Of a DNA stretch of 43,824 nucleotides, positions 23,615 to 30,826 are shown piece after piece. Source of the DNA: Neisseria sp. (GTDB taxonomy: Bacteria; Pseudomonadota; Gammaproteobacteria; Burkholderiales; Neisseriaceae); NCBI GenBank assembly GCA_030538415.1, contig JAUNTY010000020.1:1-43824 (forward strand), written 5' to 3'. A program made the position numbers and the translations under genes. A model generated the notes under the pieces. It searched no databases. It had not been told where the DNA came from and saw nothing but the letters and a program-made list of their open reading frames with translations. Each line of letters starts with the position of its first letter. Within the stretch, counting starts at the first letter, position 1.

Positions 23615-25480
23615 ATGCGGTTTTTTGAAGCGCAAAAACAGGCGCGGCGGCAGAGCGTGCGGCTGGTATTATTGTATGCGGCGGCGCTGCTGCTGTCGGT
23701 GGCCGCGCTGACCTGGGTGACGGGCTGGCTGTTTCCGGGCGATACCGACAATACGGCCAAATATGCCTATACCGCCTCGGCATGGCTGGCGCTGATGCTG
23801 GGTGCCAGCGTTTACCGCCTGCGCCAGTTGTCGGGCGGCGGCTGGGTGGTGGCCGAAGCGCTTGGCGGCGAGCGGCTGCTGGCGCACGAAGCCGACCGGC
23901 AGCAGCGGCGGCTGATTAATGTGGTGGAAGAAATGGCGCTGGCGGCGATGTTGCCGGTGCCGAAAATTTATCTGCTGCCCGATGCCGGCATCAATGCGTT
24001 TGCCGCAGGCACATCGCCGGAAAACGCGGTTATCGGCATCACGCGCGGCGCCTTGCGCCAGCTTGACCGCGCCGAGCTGCAGGCGGTGGTGGCGCACGAA
24101 TTCAGCCACATCGCCAACGGCGACATGCTCCTCAATATGCGGCTGACCGGTTGGCTCTTCGGCTTGCAGCTGGTGGGCGTGTGCGGGCGGCATCTCTTTT
24201 TCGACGGCGCGGGCGGCGGCGACGGTTTGGCACACAAGAAAAGCGACGAAGCGCTGAAGAAAGAGGCAGAAGAAGCCGTGGCGGGCTGCCTGCTGCTGAT
24301 GCCTTACATGCTGGTGGGCGGCACGCTGATGCTGGTAGGCGGCTTGGGCAGCCTGCTGGCGGGCTGGATACAGGCGGCGATTTGCCGCCAGCGCGAATAT
24401 CTGGCCGATGCGTCGGCAGTGCAGTTTACCCGCCAGACCGACGGCATGGTGGGCGCGCTGCATAAAATTGCCGTGGCGCCGGTGCACCGCCTGCAGTCGT
24501 GGCATGCGGCGGAATATGCGCATTTCATGTTCGGCAGCGTGCGCGAGCCGGATATTCTGGACAAGCTGGCCGCCACCCATCCCGCCACCATCGAGCGCAT
24601 CCGCCGCCTCAGCCCGTTTCGCGCCCGCGATTTGGCCGATGAAATCGGCGCGGCGGAAAGCCTGCGTCTGGTCGGCTATGAGGGCTTGTTTGCGTTTGGC
24701 GGCGCCGGCGGCAAGGCGGATTGGGATGATGCGGAAGCGGATGCGGCCATGTTGGAGGCGGAGCAGCGTGCCGAAGCGATGCGCCGCCGGATAGAGGCTT
24801 TCCGCCCCGGCATGGCAGCGCGCACCGCAGAGTGGCAACGGCAGGCACCAAACGCCTGGCGCTCGGCCGCTGCCGACGGCGAACGCCTGCCGCTGCTGTT
24901 GGCCTGCATGCTGGCCGGTGTTGACGGTATTCCGGCGGATTTGCAACAGCAGTGGGCAAAACACAACCCGCTGCGCGCGGAAACGCTGGCGCGCTTGCAG
25001 CAAAAGCCGCTGCCTGCCGCTTATTACATCGATGTGCTCGAAAGCATGCTGCCGCATGCCGCCGCCGATGAGCTGCTGCCCGCGCTTTGCGCCGAAGCGC
25101 AGCAGCTTTTTGCCGCCAACAGGGCGCCGTCGCTGATGCAGGGCTGCGTGTGGCTGCTGTTGCAGGCTTATGCAGGCTGCCGGAATGTGGAAAACCGACC
25201 CGCGCAAGAGAAAAGCGGCAACGACACGGCGCAGATAGCCGCTTTTGCCGCTTTGGTCTTGCCCGTTTCGTTTCAGACGGCCTCGGTCAATATCCCACAG
25301 GCTGCCTGGCAATCGCTGCAAACCGCGCTTGATGATGCCGCCGGCCGACCCGAAGCCGTGCGCCGGCAGATACTGGCCGATTGCAGCCGCTATGCGGAAA
25401 CCGCCAACGACCGTTTGCGGGCAGATGCCTTGCTGCATACGCTGGGCGTATCGCTGGGCGTGGCAGCTGCTGCGGATTAA
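23615..25480 (+). CDS. M48 family membrane zinc metalloprotease
   Basis: 621 residues. Two N-terminal membrane helices (about 17-40 and 50-67) precede the catalytic domain. The zinc motif VVAHEFSHIANGD (HExxH near 160) and the downstream ligand in CRQREYLADASAVQ (Glu near 262) are intact. A hydrophobic pair (LLMPYMLVGGTLMLVGGLGS) lies between them, as in HtpX-like proteases. After about residue 330 comes a 290-residue Ala/Arg/Glu-rich helical extension, absent from HtpX (about 290 residues). The lemA-M48 pairing suggests joint action in membrane or envelope protein quality control; that is inference. The end is followed by a nested pair of Correia elements. Confidence 0.9.
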   Translation: MRFFEAQKQARRQSVRLVLLYAAALLLSVAALTWVTGWLFPGDTDNTAKYAYTASAWLALMLGASVYRLRQLSGGGWVVAEALGGERLLAHEADRQQRRLINVVEEMALAAMLPVPKIYLLPDAGINAFAAGTSPENAVIGITRGALRQLDRAELQAVVAHEFSHIANGDMLLNMRLTGWLFGLQLVGVCGRHLFFDGAGGGDGLAHKKSDEALKKEAEEAVAGCLLLMPYMLVGGTLMLVGGLGSLLAGWIQAAICRQREYLADASAVQFTRQTDGMVGALHKIAVAPVHRLQSWHAAEYAHFMFGSVREPDILDKLAATHPATIERIRRLSPFRARDLADEIGAAESLRLVGYEGLFAFGGAGGKADWDDAEADAAMLEAEQRAEAMRRRIEAFRPGMAARTAEWQRQAPNAWRSAAADGERLPLLLACMLAGVDGIPADLQQQWAKHNPLRAETLARLQQKPLPAAYYIDVLESMLPHAAADELLPALCAEAQQLFAANRAPSLMQGCVWLLLQAYAGCRNVENRPAQEKSGNDTAQIAAFAALVLPVSFQTASVNIPQAAWQSLQTALDDAAGRPEAVRRQILADCSRYAETANDRLRADALLHTLGVSLGVAAAAD

Positions 25481-25485
25481 TCGGA

Positions 25486-25695
25486 TATAGTCGAAGAAAT
25501 TAGATTCTGCTACGGCGTTGTCTCACCTTGTCGTACTATAGTGGAAAAACTTACTTTAATACAAGGCAGCAAGCCGCAGACAGTACAAGTAGTACGGCTA
25601 GGCGCAGTAACGCAGTAGTAGAGTAAGTTTTTTCACTATATCTGTACTGTCTGCGGCTCGACGCCTTGTATCAGAATCTAATTTCTCCGACTATA
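25486..25695. repeat. Correia-type element (subfamily A, outer) interrupted by a second Correia element
   Basis: Ends TATAGTCGAAGAAATTAG and CTAATTTCTCCGACTATA. The outer copy is split in its core at GTAC/TA/TCTGTACTG by the element at 25537-25640. Removing the inner element and one TA leaves a normal core (CTTGTCGTACTATCTGTACT), as in the uninterrupted copy at 26541. Confidence 0.9.
25537..25640. repeat. Correia-type element (subfamily B), nested in subfamily A copy
   Basis: 104 bp. Ends TATAGTGGAAAAACTTAC and GTAAGTTTTTTCACTATA are closer to the classical Neisseria TATAGTGGATTAA end than those of subfamily A. The target TA is duplicated. Confidence 0.9.
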
Positions 25696-25707
25696 TGTTG
25701 TTTCAAG

Positions 25708-25750
25708 CATCAAACAGGCCGTCTGAACGTTTCAGACGGCCTGTTTGATG
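25708..25750 (-). terminator. DUS hairpin terminator of dedA
   Basis: 20-bp arms (CATCAAACAGGCCGTCTGAA at 25708-25727 and its complement at 25731-25750) with a 3-nt loop, 20 bp past the stop of the leftward dedA gene. Confidence 0.8.
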
Positions 25751-25770
25751 GTGGCGGCAGCCGGTGAGGA

Positions 25771-26421
25771 TTATCGGTTTTTCGCAGCGGCGCGGCGCGC
25801 GCGGATGATTTCAATCACGCCCGGCAGGATGGAAATCACGATAATCGCCGCCAACACCAGCGCGAGGTTGTTTTTTACCGCCGGAATGTTGGCAAAGAAA
25901 TAACCGGCATAGGAAAACAACACCACCCACAATATCGCGCCGATGATGTTGTAGCGGATGAAGCGGCCGTAGTGCATATTGCCCATGCCCGCCACAAACG
26001 GCGCAAAAGTGCGCACAATCGGCACAAAGCGGGCAATGATAATGGTTTTGCCGCCGTGTTTTTCATAAAAAGCGTGGGTTTTGTCGAGGTAGGCGCGGCG
26101 GAAGATTTTCGAATCGGGGTTGGCAAACAGGCGTGTGCCGAAATATTTGCCGATGGCAAAATTGACCGCATCGCCCAGAATCGCCGCTACCAGCAGCAGC
26201 GCTACCATCAGGTGGATGTTCATTTCACCCAGCGCGGCGATGCCGCCCGCGGCAAACAACAGCGAATCGCCCGGCAGGAAAGGCGTGACCACCAGGCCGG
26301 TTTCGCAGAAAATAATCAAAAACAAAATGGCGTAAATCCACACGCCGTATTCGGCGGAGAGGGTCACCAGATGTTGGTCGATGTGGAGGATAAAATCAAT
26401 AATGGTGCTGATCACAGGCAT
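25771..26421 (-). CDS. DedA family membrane protein
   Basis: 216 residues. The DedA/SNARE-associated signature appears as [20 protein letters not shown], then [44 protein letters not shown] and [10 protein letters not shown]. There are about five hydrophobic segments including re-entrant parts. The conserved Glu in ETGL, Asp in PGDSL, and Arg in ARFVPIVRT are present. DedA proteins are thought to flip lipid carriers such as undecaprenyl phosphate or phosphatidylethanolamine and to support membrane potential. The gene is monocistronic and leftward, between a terminator and a Correia element. Confidence 0.93.
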   Translation of the reverse strand: MPVISTIIDFILHIDQHLVTLSAEYGVWIYAILFLIIFCETGLVVTPFLPGDSLLFAAGGIAALGEMNIHLMVALLLVAAILGDAVNFAIGKYFGTRLFANPDSKIFRRAYLDKTHAFYEKHGGKTIIIARFVPIVRTFAPFVAGMGNMHYGRFIRYNIIGAILWVVLFSYAGYFFANIPAVKNNLALVLAAIIVISILPGVIEIIRARRAAAKNR

Positions 26422-26540
26422 CTTTCTCGAAAGGAAAAAACAAATGTTAACAAGGCCGTCTGAACATAAACTTAAGAGACGTCGATGCTTTCAGACGGCC
26501 TGATGTGTATGAAGTTCGTTATTTATAATAGTCGCGGCGC

Positions 26541-26648
26541 TATAGTCGAAGAAATGAGTTTCTGCTACGACGTTGTCTTGCCTTGTCGTACTATCTGTAC
26601 TGTCTGCGGCTCGCCGCCTTGTATCAGAAGCTAATTTCTCCGACTATA
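26541..26648. repeat. Correia-type element, 108-bp copy (subfamily A)
   Basis: Ends TATAGTCGAAGAAATGAG and CTAATTTCTCCGACTATA, with an intact core CTTGTCGTACTATCTGTACT. It lies between dedA and hda, so its ends could supply promoter parts for either. A spaced DUS pair (26455-26500) lies beside it. Confidence 0.88.
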
Positions 26649-26778
26649 TTTTTCAAAACCGGTTTATTGTAAGTGAAAACCGCATCCGCGCAAACCTCGG
26701 CAAACAAACGGCGCGGCTTGCCGCTGTGCGCGAAAACAACGTACAATTAACCGCCCTGATGCCTGCGGAAGACTTTCT

Positions 26779-27447
26779 GTGAACCAGCTTATTTTCGATT
26801 TTGCCGCCCAGGCCTACCCCGGATTCGACAAATTTCTGGGCACGGCCAACGCCGAGCTGCTGCATGTGCTGCAACAGCAACACGGCCAGTTTATCTATGT
26901 GTGGGGGCAGGAAGGCTCGGGCAAAAGCCACTTGCTGCAGGCGTGGGTGGCGCAGGCTTTGCAGGCCGGGCAGCGCGCCGTCTATGTTGACGCCGCCCGC
27001 TCACCGCTTACCGACAAGGCTTTCGAAGCCGATTATCTCGCCATCGACCAAGTGGACAAATTAAACGATGAAGAGCAGGCGCTTTTGTTTGCCGTATTTA
27101 ACCAGTTTCGCAACAGCGGCCAAGGCTTTTTGCTGCTTTCCGCCGATGTGCCGCCGCAGCAGCTGGTGATTCGCGAAGACTTGCGCACCCGTATGGGCTA
27201 CTGCCTGGTTTACGATGTGAAGCCATTGAGCGATCAGGAAAAAACCGATGCGTTGGTGAGCATGGCCGCCGCCCGCCAGATTACCGTTGATCCAGAAATC
27301 TTCCAGTATCTGCTCAACCACTGGCGCCGCGACATGGACAGCCTGATGCAGATGCTCGACACCCTCGACAACTACGCCGTCATGATGGGCAAACGCATTA
27401 CCCTGCCGCTGTTGCGCCAGCTTTTAAAACAACAGGAAACCGAATGA
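26779..27447 (+). CDS. hda: DnaA regulatory inactivator Hda
   Basis: 222 residues from a GTG start (MNQLIFDFAAQAYPGFDKFL). QLIFDF is the clamp-binding motif at the N-terminus used to hold the beta clamp. It has Walker A (GQEGSGKSHLL), a Walker B-like segment (YLAIDQVDKL), a sensor/Box VII region (IREDLRTRMGYCLVYDVKPL) and the lid helices typical of DnaA AAA+ domains, but no DNA-binding domain IV. It stimulates ATP hydrolysis by DnaA to prevent re-initiation. The stop overlaps the next start (ATGA, 27444-27447), so translation is probably coupled to the HAD phosphatase gene. Confidence 0.92.
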   Translation: MNQLIFDFAAQAYPGFDKFLGTANAELLHVLQQQHGQFIYVWGQEGSGKSHLLQAWVAQALQAGQRAVYVDAARSPLTDKAFEADYLAIDQVDKLNDEEQALLFAVFNQFRNSGQGFLLLSADVPPQQLVIREDLRTRMGYCLVYDVKPLSDQEKTDALVSMAAARQITVDPEIFQYLLNHWRRDMDSLMQMLDTLDNYAVMMGKRITLPLLRQLLKQQETE

Positions 27448-28112
27448 AAAATCTCGCCATTTTCGACCTCGACAACACCCTTATCAACACCGATTCCGAC
27501 CATTCATGGCCGCAATACCTGATGAAAAAAGGCGTGGTCGATGTCGAATACACCCGCGCCCAAAACGACAAATTCTATCAAGACTACTGCAACGGCTGCC
27601 TCGATATCGACGAATTCCTCGCCTTCCACCTTGAGCCCTTGAGCCGCTTCAGCATGGCCGAATTGGCCGAAATGCACCAAGAATTTACCGCCGAATTTAT
27701 TGCACCACACATCAGCCCGATGGCGAAAATGCTGGTGCAGAGCCACCGCGACGCAGGCGATGAGCTTTTGGTGATTTCTTCCACCAACGAATTCATCATC
27801 AGCCCCATCTGCCACCTTTTCGGCATTACCAACATCATCGGCACACAGCTCGAAATCGGCGCCGACGGCCGCTATACCGGCGGCTACATCGGCACGCCCA
27901 GCCTGAAAGAGGGCAAAATCACCCGTCTCAACCAATGGCTGGCCGCGCGCGGCGAAAGCATCGCCAGCTACGGCAAAACCTATTTCTACAGCGATTCCAA
28001 AAACGACTTGCCGCTGCTGCGCCACGTTTCCGACCCCGTCGCCGTCAACCCCGACGAAGAATTGTTCAAAGAAGCCACCGAAAAAGGCTGGCCGGTGTTG
28101 AATTTCAAATAA
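27444..28112 (+). CDS. HAD-IB family phosphatase (SerB-like)
   Basis: 222 residues. The nucleophile motif IFDLDNTLI (Asp 8 and Asp 10), motif II (LLVISSTNEF), the conserved Lys (LKEGKITRL), and motif III (FYSDSKNDLPLL) are present. The C1 cap is helical (DEFLAFHLEPLSRFSM). This is the HAD-IB subfamily with phosphoserine phosphatase and related monophosphatases; the precise substrate is unknown. It overlaps hda by 4 bp and is followed 11 bp later by cutA. Confidence 0.88.
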   Translation: MKNLAIFDLDNTLINTDSDHSWPQYLMKKGVVDVEYTRAQNDKFYQDYCNGCLDIDEFLAFHLEPLSRFSMAELAEMHQEFTAEFIAPHISPMAKMLVQSHRDAGDELLVISSTNEFIISPICHLFGITNIIGTQLEIGADGRYTGGYIGTPSLKEGKITRLNQWLAARGESIASYGKTYFYSDSKNDLPLLRHVSDPVAVNPDEELFKEATEKGWPVLNFK

Positions 28113-28123
28113 GGCCGTCTGAA

Positions 28124-28447
28124 ATGGCACAATACAAGCCCGTCATCGTCACCACCACCGCCGCCAACCGCGAAGAAGCCGAACGCATCGGCAGCGCGCT
28201 GTTGGCGCAAAAACTCGCCGCCTGCGTGCAGTACGAAAGCATCACCAGCCAATACGAATGGCAGGGCGAGCTGCACCACGACGAAGAAATCCGCCTCACC
28301 ATCAAATCCGCCCGCTGCCACTATAAAAGCATTGAAAAAACCATTGTTTCCCTACATAGCTACGACTGTCCGCAGATCCTGATGCAGTCCGTCAGCCAAG
28401 GATTCCGCCCCTATCTCAAATGGGCGAAAGCCGCCTTGGGCTTGTGA
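28124..28447 (+). CDS. cutA: CutA divalent-cation tolerance protein
   Basis: 107 residues from MAQYKPVIVTTTAANREEA. The family blocks are VIVTTTAANREEAERIGSAL, LAACVQYESITSQYEWQG (the AACVN/W-Q-G region) and LHHDEEIRLTIKS, ending with HSYDCPQILMQSV and YLKWAKAAL. CutA makes trimers and has been linked to copper tolerance; its role is still debated. The longer frame from 27935 overlaps the HAD gene and is not used. The DUS AGGCCGTCTGAA directly precedes the ATG (28112-28123), and the HAD stop overlaps it by one base. Confidence 0.93.
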   Translation: MAQYKPVIVTTTAANREEAERIGSALLAQKLAACVQYESITSQYEWQGELHHDEEIRLTIKSARCHYKSIEKTIVSLHSYDCPQILMQSVSQGFRPYLKWAKAALGL

Positions 28448-28501
28448 GGATAGGGCGGCAGCAAGCGCAGCCATATAGCGAGATGCAGTGGCAAACATCG
28501 C

Positions 28502-28571
28502 AGGCCGTCTGAAAGCGTGTATAATCCCGCCTTGCCTTTTCAGACGGCCTCAAGTAAACAGGCCGTCTGAA
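28502..28571. promoter_or_regulatory. Three uptake sequences around a -10-like box upstream of panD
   Basis: DUS copies at 28502-28513 and 28539-28550 form an inverted pair with a 25-nt loop that contains TATAAT (28520-28525). A third copy lies at 28560-28571. The pair may terminate cutA, while TATAAT may serve panD; neither is proven. Confidence 0.45.
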
Positions 28572-28609
28572 ACCTACAACGCTTTGAAATCAATACCAGA
28601 AAGAAAACC

Positions 28610-28993
28610 ATGTTCCGCACCATGCTCGGCGGCAAAATCCACCGCGCCACCGTTACCGAAGCCGATTTGAATTACGTCGGCAGCATTACCGTCGACCAAG
28701 ACCTGCTCGACGCCGCAGGCATCTGCGTGAACGAAAAAGTGCAAATCGTCAACAACAACAACGGCGCGCGCCTGGAAACCTACACCATCCCCGGCGAACG
28801 CGGCAGCGGCGTGATTTGCCTTAATGGCGCGGCGGCACGGCTGGTACAGAAGGGCGACATCGTCATCATCATGTCGTATGTACTGATGAGCAACGAAGAA
28901 GCCAAAAACCACGAGCCCAAAGTAGTGCTCGTCAACGAAAAAAACAAAATCCGCGGCATCATTCATTACGAACCGCCGCATACTGTGTTGTAA
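28610..28993 (+). CDS. panD: Aspartate 1-decarboxylase (proenzyme)
   Basis: 127 residues. The self-cleavage site Gly24-Ser25 in [10 protein letters not shown] generates the pyruvoyl group on Ser25. Other family blocks are [35 protein letters not shown], and [16 protein letters not shown] (active-site Gly-Ala-Ala region) with [10 protein letters not shown]. It makes beta-alanine for pantothenate and coenzyme A synthesis. It is the last housekeeping gene before the accessory dnd-like island and ends in a DUS hairpin. Confidence 0.97.
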   Translation: MFRTMLGGKIHRATVTEADLNYVGSITVDQDLLDAAGICVNEKVQIVNNNNGARLETYTIPGERGSGVICLNGAAARLVQKGDIVIIMSYVLMSNEEAKNHEPKVVLVNEKNKIRGIIHYEPPHTVL

Positions 28994-29010
28994 AACCGGA
29001 ATTCAAATCC

Positions 29011-29044
29011 AAGGCCGTCTGAAAAGCAGTTTTCAGACGGTCTG
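29011..29044 (+). terminator. DUS hairpin terminator of panD
   Basis: AAGGCCGTCTGAAAA (29011-29025) and TTTTCAGACGGTCT (29031-29044). The right arm has a T/C change in the DUS (GGTCT instead of GGCCT). It marks the left edge of the accessory island. Confidence 0.7.
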
Positions 29045-29071
29045 CTTGTATTTGTGTGTTTGGGTTTAGAG

Positions 29072-29335
29072 TTAGGAGCTTATTTTCAATTCACTAAACA
29101 GCTGATTCAGCACTTCTACCGCATCCCATTCCAAAGCGCGGCAATAGCTGATGAATTCAAACACATCCAGCCGCCAGTCTCCCGTTTCTACCTTGCCGAC
29201 AAACGAATGCAATACGCCCAACCGCTCCGCCAGCGCACGCTGAGACAAACCCAGCGCCAACCTGCGCTGAGTAAATAAATGTCGCAAAAAAAGATGCTCG
29301 CTCGAGTGAACGGATAAACGCAGGTTCTTTTTCAT
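29072..29335 (-). CDS. XRE-family HTH regulator, divergent from dndC
   Basis: 87 residues from MKKNLRLSVHSSEHLFLRHL. A Cro/CI-type helix-turn-helix covers about residues 20-70: FTQRRLALGLSQRALAERLG, then FVGKVETGDWRLDVFEFI. There is no second domain, so it is a compact repressor. The start lies 50 bp from the dndC start, and a perfect palindrome (29335-29355) fills much of that gap and covers the regulator's own ribosome binding site. I infer autoregulation and control of the dnd operon. It is not a homologue I can name with confidence among known dnd regulators. Confidence 0.85.
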   Translation of the reverse strand: MKKNLRLSVHSSEHLFLRHLFTQRRLALGLSQRALAERLGVLHSFVGKVETGDWRLDVFEFISYCRALEWDAVEVLNQLFSELKISS

Positions 29336-29355
29336 TGCACCTGTTTCAGGTGCAA
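29335..29355. promoter_or_regulatory. Palindromic operator between XRE regulator and dndC
   Basis: A perfect 9-bp inverted repeat, TTGCACCTG and CAGGTGCAA, separated by TTT. It begins at the regulator's start codon and ends 30 bp before the dndC ATG. Its position fits a site where the XRE protein blocks both genes. Confidence 0.7.
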
Positions 29356-29385
29356 ATGAGATTAACCGATTGATTGAAACCTGAA

Positions 29386-30504
29386 ATGACCGCCATTCCT
29401 ATCCATGCTGTTGACGTATTCGACGACATCCGTGAAACCCTTGCAGCCGAATACCTTAATCAAAGCCAGTCTTACCCGTGGATTGTGACTTTTTCAGGCG
29501 GAAAAGACAGTACATTGGTCGCGCATTTGGTGTTTGAAGTGTTGGCAGAATTACCGCCTTCTCTGCGAAAGCGGCAGGTGTTTTTTGTTTCCAACGATAC
29601 TTTGGTTGAAAGCCCGCTGGTGGTTGCCCATATGCGCAGCGCCTTAGAGAAAATCCTCCACGCCGCCGCAATCTACAAACTGCCGGTATCAGGGCAGGTG
29701 ACCACGCCCGATTTAAAAGAGACCTTTTGGACTTTATTGATTGGTAAAGGCTATCCCTCGCCCAACCGCAATATGCGCTGGTGTACCGACCGCCTGAAAA
29801 TCCAACCGACCAGCAAATTCATTCTCGACAAAGCCGCGGAAAACGGTGCGGCAATCATCATTTTGGGCGTGCGTAAAGACGAATCCGCCACCCGCAAAGC
29901 CAGCATTGAAAGCCATCAAAATCTTCATAATTCCAACCTCACCCCGCACGGCAGTCTGCCGAACGCGTTGGTGTTTCGGCCGATTGTCGATTTAAGTACC
30001 GATGACGTATGGGAATTTCTCGCCTCGCACAACCCGCCGTGGGGTGGTACGCACGATGGTCTGATCAAACTCTACCGCGAAGCAGCGGGCGGTGAATGTC
30101 CGATTGTCTTGTCGCAGGACGAAGCCCCGGGCTGCGGCACCAATTCCAGCCGCTTCGGCTGCTGGACATGTACCGTCGTCAATAAAGACAAGAGCTTGCA
30201 AGGCTTTGTCGATGTCGGCAAAACCGAATTCCAGCCCTTAATCGAATTTCGCGATTGGTTGGTGGACATCAGGAACCGACCCGAATACAGACAGGTGGAG
30301 CGGCGTAATGGCACAGTCACCATCAAGCAGGGCAAACATATTCCCGGCCCGTTTACCGTTGAAGCACGGCAGATGATACTGGCGCGTCTAATCGATGTTC
30401 AGACGGCCTACGGCAGCGAATTAATCAGTCAGGAAGAAATCGAATTAATCAAACAAATTTGGGCACAAGACCTAATCCAAACCTATACAAGGAAAAACGC
30501 ATGA
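29386..30504 (+). CDS. dndC: DNA phosphorothioation sulfurtransferase DndC
   Basis: 372 residues from MTAIPIHAVDVFDDIRETLA; a TTG at 29374 would add four residues. The ATP pyrophosphatase motif is SGGKDSTLVAHLVFE (about 37). Further on, RNMRWCTDRLKIQPT and the cysteine cluster around GCGTNSSRFGCWTCTVVNKD, with QGFVDVG after it, are diagnostic of DndC, where the cysteines bind a 4Fe-4S cluster. DndC activates the DNA phosphate so that sulfur can be inserted. At 372 residues it is shorter than many DndC proteins. The stop TGA overlaps the ATG of the next small gene (30501-30504), so translation was coupled. It carries one DUS (30398-30409). Confidence 0.93.
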   Translation: MTAIPIHAVDVFDDIRETLAAEYLNQSQSYPWIVTFSGGKDSTLVAHLVFEVLAELPPSLRKRQVFFVSNDTLVESPLVVAHMRSALEKILHAAAIYKLPVSGQVTTPDLKETFWTLLIGKGYPSPNRNMRWCTDRLKIQPTSKFILDKAAENGAAIIILGVRKDESATRKASIESHQNLHNSNLTPHGSLPNALVFRPIVDLSTDDVWEFLASHNPPWGGTHDGLIKLYREAAGGECPIVLSQDEAPGCGTNSSRFGCWTCTVVNKDKSLQGFVDVGKTEFQPLIEFRDWLVDIRNRPEYRQVERRNGTVTIKQGKHIPGPFTVEARQMILARLIDVQTAYGSELISQEEIELIKQIWAQDLIQTYTRKNA

Positions 30505-30825
30505 ATACGGAAATATAGTCGGAGAAATTAGTTTCTGCTACGGCGTTGGCTCGCCTTGCCGTACTATCTGTACTGTCTGCGGCTCGCCGCCTTGTATCAG
30601 AATCTAATTTCTCCGACTATACAAGAACAAGTCGGTGATTTACTGTTGTGGAGCGATCCGGAAGCCAAGAAACTGATGGAAGAGATTGCTGCTGCACATA
30701 ATGTGGAAATTGAAGCGTTAGCAGAGTTGGTTGCATGGGAGCGGGAACAACAGGAACGTATACGTCGTCGCGGGATGACCGATGCTTTTGATGGAATTTT
30801 TGATAACAAAAAATACTGGAAATAA
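30501..30825 (+). pseudogene. Small dnd-associated gene interrupted by a Correia element
   Basis: The ATG overlaps the dndC stop (ATGA). It reads M-N-T-E-I and then hits TAG at the first bases of the Correia element (30514-30621). After the element the frame resumes as QEQVGDLLLWSDPEAKKLM and ends with FDGIFDNKKYWK, two bases before dndD (TAA-G-ATG). If the element is removed with one TA, the codons GAA-ATA-CAA-GAA join exactly and give a 72-residue, highly charged, helical protein. I recall a small uncharacterised protein family at this place in dnd operons and this fits, but I could not check it. A TTG at 30556 inside the element is in the right frame and might give a variant protein with a new N-terminus. 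Confidence 0.82.
30514..30621. repeat. Correia-type element, 108-bp copy (subfamily A), inserted in the dnd operon
   Basis: Ends TATAGTCGGAGAAATTAG and CTAATTTCTCCGACTATA, with core GGCTCGCCTTGCCGTACTAT and CTGTACTGTCTGCGGCTCGC. The flanking TA is the duplicated target. It splits the small gene after codon five. Confidence 0.93.
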
Positions 30826-30826
30826 G

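Noticed and set aside
23669-25438. 589-codon frame opposite the M48 protease gene
   Set aside because: HExxH and other family motifs are on the plus strand; the reverse frame is an antisense effect of GC-rich codons.
30556-30825. The 89-codon frame starting with TTG inside the Correia element as the native small dnd gene
   Set aside because: Its first 22 residues come from the element; the ATGA overlap with dndC and the exact repair on removing the element show that the native start is at 30501.
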